Source: Gluconacetobacter asukensis (GTDB lineage: Bacteria; Pseudomonadota; Alphaproteobacteria; Acetobacterales; Acetobacteraceae). From it: 64,000 nucleotides of DNA. Where the stretch lies: assembly GCF_014174375.1 (NCBI RefSeq), contig NZ_JABEQE010000008.1, forward strand, positions 1-64,000, written 5' to 3'. Numbering within the stretch: position 1 is the first letter of the stretch; every line of letters starts with the position of its first letter. Positions 40,321-48,231 of this stretch are shown one piece after another. The notes below the pieces were generated by a model. The model had not been told where the DNA came from. It searched no databases and saw only the letters and a list, made by a program, of their open reading frames with translations. Both the position numbers and the translations under genes were made by a program.

Positions 40321-41397
40321 TTAGCGGGCGCGGCTGACGGTGTAGGATGCCGTATCCTGCAGCAGGCGCCGCAGACGGGTATCGGGGAAGATATCCAGCG
40401 CCTCACGCGCCGCACGGGCATAGGCGGCAGCACGATCCAGTGTGACGCCGATGGCGTCGGTCTGGGCGATCAGGGCCAGGGCGTGGTCGAGATCCTCGGG
40501 CGCCTGTTCGCTCTCCTCGATGACCCGCCGCCAGAACTGGCGATCTTCCTCGCTGCCGGCGGCATAGGCTGCCAGCACCGGGAGCGTGATCTTGCCCTCG
40601 CGGAAATCGTCGCCCACGGTCTTGCCCAGCACGGCCTGGTCCGCCGCGTAATCCAGCGCGTCATCGACCAGCTGGAACGCCATGCCCAGATTGGTGCCGA
40701 AGGCCTCCAGCGCCAGTTCCTCGGCATCCGGCCGTTTGGCCACCACCGCGCCCACCCGACAGGCGGCGGCGAACAGGGCGGCCGTCTTGCCGTGAATGAC
40801 CGTCAGATACTGGTCGACCGAGGTGGAGAGGTCGTTCTGCGTCGACATCTGCAGAACCTCGCCCTCGGCGATCGTAGCCGAAGCCGAGGACAGGATGGCC
40901 ATCACCTTCAGCGAGCCATCATCCGTCATCAGCTGGAACGACCGGGCGAACAGGAAATCGCCCACCAGCACCGACGCCTTGTTGCCGAACACGGCATTGG
41001 CGCTGGCCAGCCCGCGCCGGAGCTGACTTTCATCCACCACGTCGTCATGCAGCAGCGTCGCAGTGTGGATGAACTCCACGCACGCGGCCAGCGCAACATG
41101 GCGCTGATGGTCCGGGCCGGCCGGATAGTCGCACAGACGCGCCGATGCCAGCGTCAGCAACGGGCGCAACCGCTTGCCGCCGGCCGCCACCAGATGGGCC
41201 GCCAGCTGGGGAATCAGGGCAACGGGGCTGTCCATCCGCTCGATGATCGCGCGATTGCACGCGGCCATGTCTTCGGCCAGATAGCTCGACAACGCGCTCA
41301 GGGCAGCTTCCGCCCCCTCCTGCGCCGAGGCGCCGGGGCCGGAATGCTTCGCGGTTGCCGTTTTCTCGGATTCCGGCAGGGTGACTGTAACGCCCAA
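40321..41397 (-). CDS. ispB: Polyprenyl diphosphate synthase (octaprenyl/decaprenyl type)
   Basis: A 358-residue trans-prenyltransferase. The first aspartate-rich motif is LLHDDVVDES, preceded by GGKRLRPLLTLAS; the second is FQLVDDALDYAAD. It elongates farnesyl or geranylgeranyl diphosphate to the ubiquinone side chain; chain length is not readable with certainty, and decaprenyl is usual in Acetobacteraceae. TTG at 41397 with GGGGAG 9 bases upstream is chosen. The frame stays open to 41529, over the divergent methyltransferase gene, which makes a longer product unlikely. Confidence 0.9.
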   Translation of the reverse strand: MGVTVTLPESEKTATAKHSGPGASAQEGAEAALSALSSYLAEDMAACNRAIIERMDSPVALIPQLAAHLVAAGGKRLRPLLTLASARLCDYPAGPDHQRHVALAACVEFIHTATLLHDDVVDESQLRRGLASANAVFGNKASVLVGDFLFARSFQLMTDDGSLKVMAILSSASATIAEGEVLQMSTQNDLSTSVDQYLTVIHGKTAALFAAACRVGAVVAKRPDAEELALEAFGTNLGMAFQLVDDALDYAADQAVLGKTVGDDFREGKITLPVLAAYAAGSEEDRQFWRRVIEESEQAPEDLDHALALIAQTDAIGVTLDRAAAYARAAREALDIFPDTRLRRLLQDTASYTVSRAR

Positions 41398-41440
41398 AAG
41401 GTTAAACTCCCCGGCTCCGTTGGATTGGTCTGTAGAACAT

Positions 41441-42286
41441 ATGAGCGGCGTGAGAATGACGGTCAAGCCGAAGGACATCATACATGAGCCGACGCCGGAT
41501 CTGGCATGTCCTGCGGACGACGCATCCATCGAAGCCCTGAGCCACGGAACGCTGCTGGACGGCCGGCTCCGCTACCGGCAGTTTCGCCATGGCTACCGCA
41601 CCGGACTGGAGCCCGTCCTGATGGCGGCCTCCATCCCTGCCCGCCCCGGCCAGCGCATCTTGGAAGGCGGATGCGGGGCGGGTGCCGGGCTGATGTGCCT
41701 GGCCTGGCGCGTGGCCGGCATGACCGGCGTGGGCGTGGAGCGCGATGCCCGCACCGCCATGCTGGCCCAGGCCAATTTCAACGAAAACGGTTTCGATCGG
41801 TTGCGCGCGCTTTGCTCGACATTGCCCGACCTGCCCCCCCTGCCCGAATGCCCCGCGCAAGGTGGCGGGTTCGACCACGCCTTTGCCAACCCGCCCTGGC
41901 ATCGCGCTGACGCCAGCGCATCACCCGACCCGCGCCGCGACATCGCGCGGCGTGTCGGGACGAGCGACATGCTGAATGTCTGGGTCCGCAGCCTGGGGCG
42001 ACAGGTGCGCCATCACGGCACGCTGACCCTCGCTTTGCCCGCCGCCTCGCTCGACACGGCAATCGCGGCCATGCGCGCGCATGGTATCGGGTCGATCCGG
42101 CTGATCCCCTTCTGGCCCAAGGCCGGACGCCCGGCCCGAATCGTGCTGGTCCAGGGACGGGTCGGCGGCCGGGGCGACGCCGCCCTCCTGCCCGGGATGA
42201 CACTGCATCGGGCAGACGGTCATTTCACGCCGGAAGCCGAGGCCATCCTGCGCGACGGGGCGCCGTTGGATGGCATCTCGTCGTGA
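41441..42286 (+). CDS. TrmN6-like tRNA1(Val) adenine-N6-methyltransferase family protein
   Basis: A 281-residue class I methyltransferase. RILEGGCGAGAGLMCLAWRV is the SAM-binding motif I, GVGVERDARTAMLAQANF motif II, and DHAFANPPWH the NPPY-type catalytic motif of N6-adenine or N5-glutamine methyltransferases. The early LLDGRLRYRQFRHGYRTGLE is typical of YfiC/TrmN6 relatives, which modify A37 of tRNA-Val. ATGs at 41441 and 41456 are both possible starts. It is divergent from ispB with 43 bases between, so they share a control region. Confidence 0.82.
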   Translation: MSGVRMTVKPKDIIHEPTPDLACPADDASIEALSHGTLLDGRLRYRQFRHGYRTGLEPVLMAASIPARPGQRILEGGCGAGAGLMCLAWRVAGMTGVGVERDARTAMLAQANFNENGFDRLRALCSTLPDLPPLPECPAQGGGFDHAFANPPWHRADASASPDPRRDIARRVGTSDMLNVWVRSLGRQVRHHGTLTLALPAASLDTAIAAMRAHGIGSIRLIPFWPKAGRPARIVLVQGRVGGRGDAALLPGMTLHRADGHFTPEAEAILRDGAPLDGISS

Positions 42287-42293
42287 CTGACGT

Positions 42294-42317
42294 CTTCTTT
42301 TTCTGAAGAAAAAGAAG
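42294..42317. repeat. A/T-type perfect palindrome, possible lineage-specific terminator repeat
   Basis: CTTCTTTTTCT (42294-42304) and AGAAAAAGAAG (42307-42317) are perfect inverted arms with a 2-base spacer, followed by CAAAAAGACCTTT. It lies 7 bases after a stop codon. I recall near-identical strings after genes in acetic acid bacteria, but cannot confirm this. Confidence 0.5.
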
Positions 42318-42403
42318 CAAAAAGACCTTTATCCGTTCAGGGACATTGTAATGTCCCAGCACAAGGCTCCTGGTAGCCCGCTACACCCCTATGCAGGTCC
42401 ACT

Positions 42404-42805
42404 ATGCTCGATCATGTTTCGATCACAGTGTCGAACCTGGCCATGGCCGAACCGTTCTATGACGCTGTTTTTGCGGCGCTGGGCGTGCCGAAAGTCGCGT
42501 CCGATCATGCGAATGGCTGGATCGGCTATGGGGAGCGGTGCGATTCAGGACATCCCGACAGGATTTATCTCTCGATCCGCCTCGGGCCGCCCCTGGATGA
42601 CGCACCGCGCCGGCACTGGTGCTTCAAAGCCCCCACCCGCGCCGTGGTCGACGCGTTCTGGACGGCGGGGCTTCTTCACGGTGGATCAGACAATGGACCA
42701 CCGGGACTAAGGGAGAAGTACCATCCCTGTTACTACGCGGCCTTCCTGATCGATCCGGCCGGGAACCACATCGAGGCCGTCTGTCACCGCGCAGAACAGG
42801 GCTGA
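42404..42805 (+). CDS. VOC (glyoxalase/dioxygenase fold) family protein
   Basis: A 133-residue protein with one vicinal oxygen chelate domain. MLDHVSITVSNLAMAEPFYD opens the first beta-alpha-beta module with its metal-ligand histidine, and CYYAAFLIDPAGNHIEAVCH closes the second with histidine and glutamate ligands. Relatives include glyoxalase I-like and antibiotic-binding proteins; no specific substrate can be proposed. It is isolated, between the palindrome above and the convergent nrdB. Confidence 0.82.
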   Translation: MLDHVSITVSNLAMAEPFYDAVFAALGVPKVASDHANGWIGYGERCDSGHPDRIYLSIRLGPPLDDAPRRHWCFKAPTRAVVDAFWTAGLLHGGSDNGPPGLREKYHPCYYAAFLIDPAGNHIEAVCHRAEQG

Positions 42806-42809
42806 CATT

Positions 42810-42839
42810 CGGACGCGAGGAGGCCCCTCCCCGCGTCCG
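42810..42839. terminator. Hairpin between convergent VOC and nrdB genes
   Basis: CGGACGCG (42810-42817) pairs with CGCGTCCG (42832-42839), with further partial pairing inside. There is no T-run on the forward strand. It fits as a shared weak terminator. Confidence 0.5.
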
Positions 42840-42845
42840 GTCTTG

Positions 42846-43874
42846 CTAGCCGTCGGACTGGAAGATGCTCTCCTCGAACGCCTCTTCCCAGGTGCCGGAG
42901 GTCGAGGCGCGGCTGTATTCCGTCGCGCGGTTTTCGAAGAAATTCGTATGCTCGACGGCGTTCAGCATATCATCCAGCCACGGCAGCGGATTGGCGGGAA
43001 TATTGTACATCCCATCCAGCCCCAGCAGGCTCAGGCGGCGATCGGCAACGAAGCGGATATAGGTCTTGACCAGATCGGCATCCAGGCCCTCGACCGGGCC
43101 CATCTCGAAGCACAGATCGATGAACGCGTCCTCGTGGTCGACAATGTCGCGGCAGACCTGGCGAATGTCCTCGCGCAGCTTCTCGGTCCAGATTTCCGGA
43201 TTTTCATGGATGAAGGTGCGGAACAGCCGCGCCATGGACAGGCAGTGCAGGGTCTCGTCACGCACCGACCACGAGACGATCTGCCCCATTCCCTTCAGCT
43301 TGTTGAAGCGCGGGAAATTCAGCAGGATGGCGAACGACGCGAAGAGCTGAAGCCCTTCGGTAAAGGCGCCGAAAGCCGCGAGCGTCCGGGCGATCTCGTA
43401 TTTGCTGTCGACCGAAAACTCCTGCATGTAGTCATATTTATCCTTCATTTCCTTATACTTAAGGAAAGCGGAATACTCGGATTCGGGCATGCCGATCGTA
43501 TCGAGCAGATGACTATAGGCAGCGATATGAATCGTCTCGATATTCGAAAAGGCAGACAGCATCATCAGCACTTCAGTCGGTTTGAACACCCGGCTGTAAT
43601 GCTTCATGTAGCAATTGTTCACCTCCACGTCCGACTGCGTGAAGAAGCGGAAGATCTGGGTAACCAGATGCCGCTCACTCTCCGTCAGGGTGCGGTGCCA
43701 GTCCTTCACATCGTCGGCCAGCGGCACTTCTTCCGGCAGCCAGTGCACGCGCTGCTGCGTCAGCCACGCATCGTACGCCCACGGATAGCGAAACGGCTTG
43801 TAGACCGGATTGGCCGTCAGCAGGTCAAAATGGGTTTCGCCCTCGGGCTGGGGCGCGTTGAGGGGTTCGGTCAT
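42846..43874 (-). CDS. nrdB: Ribonucleoside-diphosphate reductase, beta subunit (class I)
   Basis: A 342-residue ferritin-like protein. Iron-ligand segments are visible: SAFSNIETIHIAAYSHLLDT (glutamate and histidine) and SVRDETLHCLSMARLF with its second E-x2-H, plus the earlier LTESERHLVTQIFRFF helix. It provides the radical for NrdA. ATG at 43874 with GGAG 8 bases upstream is preferred; the frame is open to 43904. It lies 70 bases downstream of nrdA on the same strand, so both come from one transcript. Confidence 0.93.
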   Translation of the reverse strand: MTEPLNAPQPEGETHFDLLTANPVYKPFRYPWAYDAWLTQQRVHWLPEEVPLADDVKDWHRTLTESERHLVTQIFRFFTQSDVEVNNCYMKHYSRVFKPTEVLMMLSAFSNIETIHIAAYSHLLDTIGMPESEYSAFLKYKEMKDKYDYMQEFSVDSKYEIARTLAAFGAFTEGLQLFASFAILLNFPRFNKLKGMGQIVSWSVRDETLHCLSMARLFRTFIHENPEIWTEKLREDIRQVCRDIVDHEDAFIDLCFEMGPVEGLDADLVKTYIRFVADRRLSLLGLDGMYNIPANPLPWLDDMLNAVEHTNFFENRATEYSRASTSGTWEEAFEESIFQSDG

Positions 43875-43944
43875 GTCGTCTTCTCCGCGACAGCAATGCG
43901 GCAACCGTTCGTAGGCGACAGGCGGCTCGCGCCGCCTTATCGGA

Positions 43945-45879
43945 TTACTGGCAGGCCAGGCACTCGTCGTAATTGGTGGATGACGTCGGCGTGGCCGACG
44001 CGGCCGGTGCCGGCTCGGGGACCAGGACGTCGCTCTTGTCCAGGACGTTGCTGACGGTGTCCGCCCGCTGAATCGACAGCGAACGGCAATAGTACAGCGA
44101 CTTCACGCCCCGCTTCCACGCCAGATAATGGATCTGGTGCAGGTCGCGCTTATGCACGTTCGCCGGCAGGAACAGGTTGATGGACTGCGCCTGGCAGATA
44201 AAGCCGGCGCGGTCGGCCGCATGCTCCACCACCCAGCGCTGATCCAGTTCGAAGGCGGTCTTGAAGACGTCCTTCTCCTGCTGGGTCAGGAAATCCAGAT
44301 GCTGGACGCTCCCCTGGCTCAGGGTGATCGACGACCAGACCTCGTCCGTATTCTGCCCCTTGTCGATCAGCAGCTTGGTCAGGTGCCGGTTGCGCACGGT
44401 GAACGAGCCGGACAGCGTCTTCTGCAGGAAGACGTTCGCGGCGATCGGCTCGATCCCGGGGCTGGAATTGCCCGCGATGATGGAAATCGATGCCGTCGGC
44501 GCGATCGCCAGCTTGTTCGAAAAACGCTCCATCACGCCATATTCCGCCGCGTCCGGACACGCGCCGCGCAGTTCCGCCAGCTTGAGCGACGCCGCGTCGG
44601 CCTTCTCGCGAATATGCTTGAAAATCCGCTTGTTCCAGACCTTCGCGATCACGCTTTCGAACGGCACGTTATTGGCCTGCAGGAAGGAATGGAAGCCCAT
44701 CACCCCCAGCCCGACCGACCGCTCGCGCGAGGCCGCGTATTTCGCGCGCGCCATGTCGTCGGGCGCCCGGTCGATGAAATCCTGCAACACATTGTCGAGG
44801 AACAGCATCACGTCCTCGATGAATTGCGGGTCGTCCTTCCACTCTTCCCAGGTTTCCAGGTTCAGCGAGGACAGGCAGCAGACGGCCGTGCGTTCCTGGC
44901 CGTGATGGTCGATGCCGGTCGGCAGCGTGATCTCGGCGCACAGGTTCGAGGTCTTGACCTCCAGCCCTGCCAGCTTGTGGTGCTCGGGCCGCGCGTTGTT
45001 CACATGGTCGGAATAGATGATGTAGGGCTCGCCCTGCTCCATCCGCGCCGTCAGGATGCGAATCCACAGCGACCGTGCGGACACGTGGCGAATATGCGCG
45101 CCATCCTTGGGCGACAGCAGCGCCCATTCCGCGTCCTCGGCCACGGCGCGCATGAAGGCGTCCGAGACCAGCACCCCGTGATGCAGGTTCAGCGCCTTGC
45201 GATTCGGGTCACCACCGGTCGGGCGGCGGATTTCAATGAATTCCTCGATCTCGGGATGCCAGACCGGCAGGTAGACGGCGGCGGAACCCCGGCGGAGCGA
45301 CCCCTGACTGATCGCCAGCGTCAGGCTGTCCATCACGCGGATGAAGGGGATCACGCCCGAGGTCTTGCCGTTGCGGCCGACATTCTCGCCGATCGAGCGC
45401 AGATTGCCCCAGTAGGAGCCGATGCCGCCGCCCTTGCTGGCCAGCCAGACATTCTCGTTCCACAGATCGACGATGCCGCGCAGGCTGTCATTCGCTTCGT
45501 TCAGGAAGCAGGAGATCGGCAGGCCGCGCGTCGTCCCGCCATTGGACAGCACGGGGGTTGCCGGCATGAACCAATGGCGCGAGATATAGTCGTACAGCCG
45601 CTGCGCATGTCCCGGATCGGCGCCGTAATAGGATGCCACCCGCCCGAACAGGTCCTGGTAGCTCTCGCCGTCCAGCAGGTAGCGATTATCCAGCGTCGCC
45701 TTGCCGAACGGCGTCAGCAGCGCATCGCGCGACCGGTTGACCCGTACCGGATGGTGGCCGGGCAGTTGGACGACATCATCGAACATGTCGGGCGTCTGGC
45801 CGGATTCGTGGTCCTGAAACAGGCCACGCTCCTCTGCCGGACGATCAGACACAGTTCCGGATACGTCATCCAGGCTCAT
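43945..45879 (-). CDS. nrdA: Ribonucleoside-diphosphate reductase, alpha subunit (class I)
   Basis: A 644-residue catalytic subunit that reduces ribonucleotides to deoxyribonucleotides. The substrate-site and thiyl cysteines are in LPISCFLNEAND, TSNLCAEITLP and TAVCCLSSLNL, and the redox-active pair closes the protein as ECLACQ. The N-terminal 50 residues before LTPFGKATLDNRYLLDG do not look like an ATP-cone, so dATP activity control may be absent. ATG at 45879 has GGAG 8 bases upstream. Putative NrdR boxes lie 64-112 bases upstream. Confidence 0.94.
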   Translation of the reverse strand: MSLDDVSGTVSDRPAEERGLFQDHESGQTPDMFDDVVQLPGHHPVRVNRSRDALLTPFGKATLDNRYLLDGESYQDLFGRVASYYGADPGHAQRLYDYISRHWFMPATPVLSNGGTTRGLPISCFLNEANDSLRGIVDLWNENVWLASKGGGIGSYWGNLRSIGENVGRNGKTSGVIPFIRVMDSLTLAISQGSLRRGSAAVYLPVWHPEIEEFIEIRRPTGGDPNRKALNLHHGVLVSDAFMRAVAEDAEWALLSPKDGAHIRHVSARSLWIRILTARMEQGEPYIIYSDHVNNARPEHHKLAGLEVKTSNLCAEITLPTGIDHHGQERTAVCCLSSLNLETWEEWKDDPQFIEDVMLFLDNVLQDFIDRAPDDMARAKYAASRERSVGLGVMGFHSFLQANNVPFESVIAKVWNKRIFKHIREKADAASLKLAELRGACPDAAEYGVMERFSNKLAIAPTASISIIAGNSSPGIEPIAANVFLQKTLSGSFTVRNRHLTKLLIDKGQNTDEVWSSITLSQGSVQHLDFLTQQEKDVFKTAFELDQRWVVEHAADRAGFICQAQSINLFLPANVHKRDLHQIHYLAWKRGVKSLYYCRSLSIQRADTVSNVLDKSDVLVPEPAPAASATPTSSTNYDECLACQ

Positions 45880-45942
45880 CCATCATCTCCGTGAAAATCG
45901 CCGGAACACGGCGTCTATGCCTAGTGTCCCGGGCAGCATTAT

Positions 45943-45991
45943 GACGCTACATATCGCGTCAGGGCAACCAGGAACGCACTAGATATATGAA
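45943..45991 (-). promoter_or_regulatory. Tandem NrdR-like boxes upstream of nrdA
   Basis: GACGCTACATATCGCGTC (45943-45960) and GCACTAGATATATGAA (45976-45991) both resemble the 16-base NrdR box with its central ATAT. Their centres are about 32 bases apart, close to three helical turns, as found for paired NrdR sites. NrdR would repress nrdAB when nucleotide pools are high. This is pattern recognition only. Confidence 0.5.
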
Positions 45992-46121
45992 GATGAAGGG
46001 ACGGCAAGGGCCCGTTTTGCGGCGAGATGAGGACTTTCCGCGTCAAGCAAAAAGTTTTTTTTCTTCGCCTTCCAGCATCGGTGCCACACGCGGCACCACA
46101 TGGGGCTGGCGGTCGAAACCG

Positions 46122-46592
46122 TCACGCTTCCGCCGGCCCGCCTGCGTCCCACCGGGCAGCGGCTGCCTCGTCGCTTTCCCGCGCCGCGACCCATTTCGCC
46201 TGCCCGTCCGGATATTCCTCGCGTTTCCAGAAGGGAGCCTGTGTCTTCAGCCAGTCGATCACGAACCCCGTCGCGTCCAACGCGGCTCCTCGATGTGCCG
46301 CTGCACATAACACCAGCACGATCGGGGCCCCGACGGGCAACCGGCCTACCCGGTGGATGACGGTGCAGGCCATCAGACCGAATCGGGTGCCGGCCTGCGC
46401 CACGATTCGCCCGATCATCGATTCGGTCATGCCCGGATAATGTTCCAGAACCAGCGCCGCCAGCCCCGCATCGCCCCGCACCAACCCCATGAAGAGGCCG
46501 ATTCCACCGACATCGAATCCCACTCCGGCCAGCCGCGCGATCTCGGCATCCACCGAGAACGCCTCTTCCTGGATCCGGATATCGACCTGCAT
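46122..46592 (-). CDS. moaE: Molybdopterin synthase catalytic subunit MoaE
   Basis: A 156-residue protein. VGGIGLFMGLVRGD opens the fold, MTESMIGRIVAQAGTRFGL follows, and HRGAALDATGFVIDWLKTQA with APFWKREEYPDG carries the active-site lysine region. It holds the sulfur transfer site that converts cyclic pyranopterin monophosphate to molybdopterin, together with MoaD. It follows moaD with 3 bases between, at the end of a reverse-strand gene series. Confidence 0.93.
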   Translation of the reverse strand: MQVDIRIQEEAFSVDAEIARLAGVGFDVGGIGLFMGLVRGDAGLAALVLEHYPGMTESMIGRIVAQAGTRFGLMACTVIHRVGRLPVGAPIVLVLCAAAHRGAALDATGFVIDWLKTQAPFWKREEYPDGQAKWVAARESDEAAAARWDAGGPAEA

Positions 46593-46595
46593 CGG

Positions 46596-46856
46596 CTATC
46601 CGCCCGTCACGGGCGGGAAGAAGGCCAGTTCATCCCCGGCACGCACGGGCGAATCGAGGGCCGCGAATTCCTGATTGACGGCACAGCGGATCGGCCCGGC
46701 CCCTTCCCCGAATATCTCTTCATAGGCCGCGCCGCGCCGGCGCAACCCATCCATGATGTCACGAACTGAAGGCGCCTCGTCCCCGGACAGTACAAGCGTC
46801 TCCCCCGACCGGCCCAGCCGATCCCGAAGCCAGGCGAAATACAGGATCTCCACCAT
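46596..46856 (-). CDS. moaD: Molybdopterin synthase sulfur carrier subunit MoaD
   Basis: An 86-residue ubiquitin-like protein ending in PPVTGG, the di-glycine whose C-terminus carries the thiocarboxylate. VEILYFAWLRDRLGRSGE is the first strand-helix unit. It hands sulfur to cyclic pyranopterin monophosphate in the MoaE active site. ATG at 46856 with GGAGAGG upstream gives the usual size; the frame extends to 46883. moaA, moaC and the activating enzyme are not in this window. Confidence 0.92.
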   Translation of the reverse strand: MVEILYFAWLRDRLGRSGETLVLSGDEAPSVRDIMDGLRRRGAAYEEIFGEGAGPIRCAVNQEFAALDSPVRAGDELAFFPPVTGG

Positions 46857-46913
46857 GCACGCTGCCTCTCCTGTCATCGCCACACCGCCTTGCGGTTCAT
46901 TCGCCCGCCTGTC

Positions 46914-47444
46914 CTATCGGGAAACGCCCGGCGTGTCCCGCACCGTCTTCACGGTCCCATCCGGGGTGATGACGGTGCTGGTGCCGTCGCCATTGGGAAT
47001 GACGATGGTAGACGCGGTCTGGCCAGACCGGGCCGGCGCTGCATCCGCATGCCCAGCCAAAGGATTCATCCCCCGCCCCGAGAAATCCTGCACGCCACCG
47101 TGGATCTCGGCCTGCTCGCCCGCACTCAGCGTACCGCCTTCGGGCAGGTCCGGGCCGGTCGCCGCATCGGCGGGCAGCCCGTCATCCGCTCCATGATGTT
47201 CGCGCGTTGCATCGCCCAGGGTTGGCAACGGCGCGGGCGGACCGGGCCACATATTGCCGCCCTGGGGCAGGATCGGCCGTTCAGCCACCACTTCCCCCCG
47301 GGCGCGGCGCAGATTCTCCGCATCCCCCGCCGGCAGGTTTGGGTTGGCCCCTGGAAACGTTGCATCATCGGCCATCAGCTTGCCGAAACCGGCACAGCCC
47401 GTCTGCAATACCAGCAGTGAAAGCACCGCCGCCCTGCGCATCAT
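46914..47444 (-). CDS. Predicted lipoprotein of unknown function
   Basis: A 176-residue protein. Three consecutive ATGs (47447, 47444, 47441) follow GGAGGGG; the middle one is used. The signal peptide RRAAVLSLLVLQTGC has the lipobox LQTGC, so the mature protein should be lipid-anchored. The rest is proline-, glycine- and aspartate-rich and probably largely disordered. It ends in a threonine/valine-rich repeat-like tail (STIVIPNGDGTSTVITPDGT) that could form short beta strands. No family is recognised. It lies between pgsA and moaD and may be cotranscribed with them. Confidence 0.7.
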   Translation of the reverse strand: MMRRAAVLSLLVLQTGCAGFGKLMADDATFPGANPNLPAGDAENLRRARGEVVAERPILPQGGNMWPGPPAPLPTLGDATREHHGADDGLPADAATGPDLPEGGTLSAGEQAEIHGGVQDFSGRGMNPLAGHADAAPARSGQTASTIVIPNGDGTSTVITPDGTVKTVRDTPGVSR

Positions 47445-47536
47445 CATTCCCCTCCGCCGCGCCCTGTTCCGCCAGCGACTGGAAGTCTGCCCATTCGTCT
47501 CCACAACCACAAGTGGCATGAAATATGATGATACAA

Positions 47537-48133
47537 TCAGGACGCGATTTTCGACGCACCATCATGCCGGCTGATATGCCGCATGGCGGTCACCAGATAT
47601 CCCCACCCGGTCACGACCGTCAGCACCGCCGCAATCCACAGCAGGATCGACCCGATCAGGCCGACCGGCAGCCATGGCATATGCAGCAGCCGTCCCGTCC
47701 CGTCCCCCGCCAGCAGGAAGCCGATCGCCGTCATCTGGATGCCGGTTTTCCACTTCGCCAGCCGCGTCACCGGCAGGCTGACTCGTGTCGAGGCCAGGAA
47801 TTCGCGCATCCCGCTGATCAGGATTTCCCGCGCCAGGATGATGATGGCGGGATACAATCCGCCGAACGGCAGATGGCCGGTGCCGGCCAGCATCATCAGC
47901 GACGCACCGACCAGCAGCTTGTCGGCGATCGGGTCGAGCATCCGCCCAAGCTCCGAATATTGCTGGCGCGCGCGCGCCAGCCGCCCGTCCAGATAGTCGG
48001 TGATCGCGGCCGCGATAAACAGCAGGCACGCCGCGAAATCGGTCATCGCGCTGCCCATCGCCACAAGGGCGACCAGGACGGGAATCGCCCCAATCCGCGA
48101 CAGGGTCAGGATATTGGGCAGGTCGGTCAACAT
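47537..48133 (-). CDS. pgsA: CDP-diacylglycerol-glycerol-3-phosphate 3-phosphatidyltransferase
   Basis: A 198-residue membrane enzyme with about four hydrophobic segments. The CDP-alcohol phosphotransferase motif D-x2-DG-x2-AR-x8-G-x3-D-x3-D is complete, from DYLDGRLARARQQYSELG to GRMLDPIADKLL (about residues 45-75). It makes phosphatidylglycerophosphate for phosphatidylglycerol and cardiolipin. ATG at 48133 gives the standard N-terminus MLTDLPNILTLSRIGAIPVL. It lies 98 bases downstream of uvrC, an order common in proteobacteria. Confidence 0.94.
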   Translation of the reverse strand: MLTDLPNILTLSRIGAIPVLVALVAMGSAMTDFAACLLFIAAAITDYLDGRLARARQQYSELGRMLDPIADKLLVGASLMMLAGTGHLPFGGLYPAIIILAREILISGMREFLASTRVSLPVTRLAKWKTGIQMTAIGFLLAGDGTGRLLHMPWLPVGLIGSILLWIAAVLTVVTGWGYLVTAMRHISRHDGASKIAS

Positions 48134-48231
48134 CGGGAGGCACCGTACAGCAAGACACGGCGAACAGGAACGGTACTTCACGCCGGTCTGATGAAGAAAT
48201 CGCTCACATCTCGCCGCCCATCGCCCCGGGG

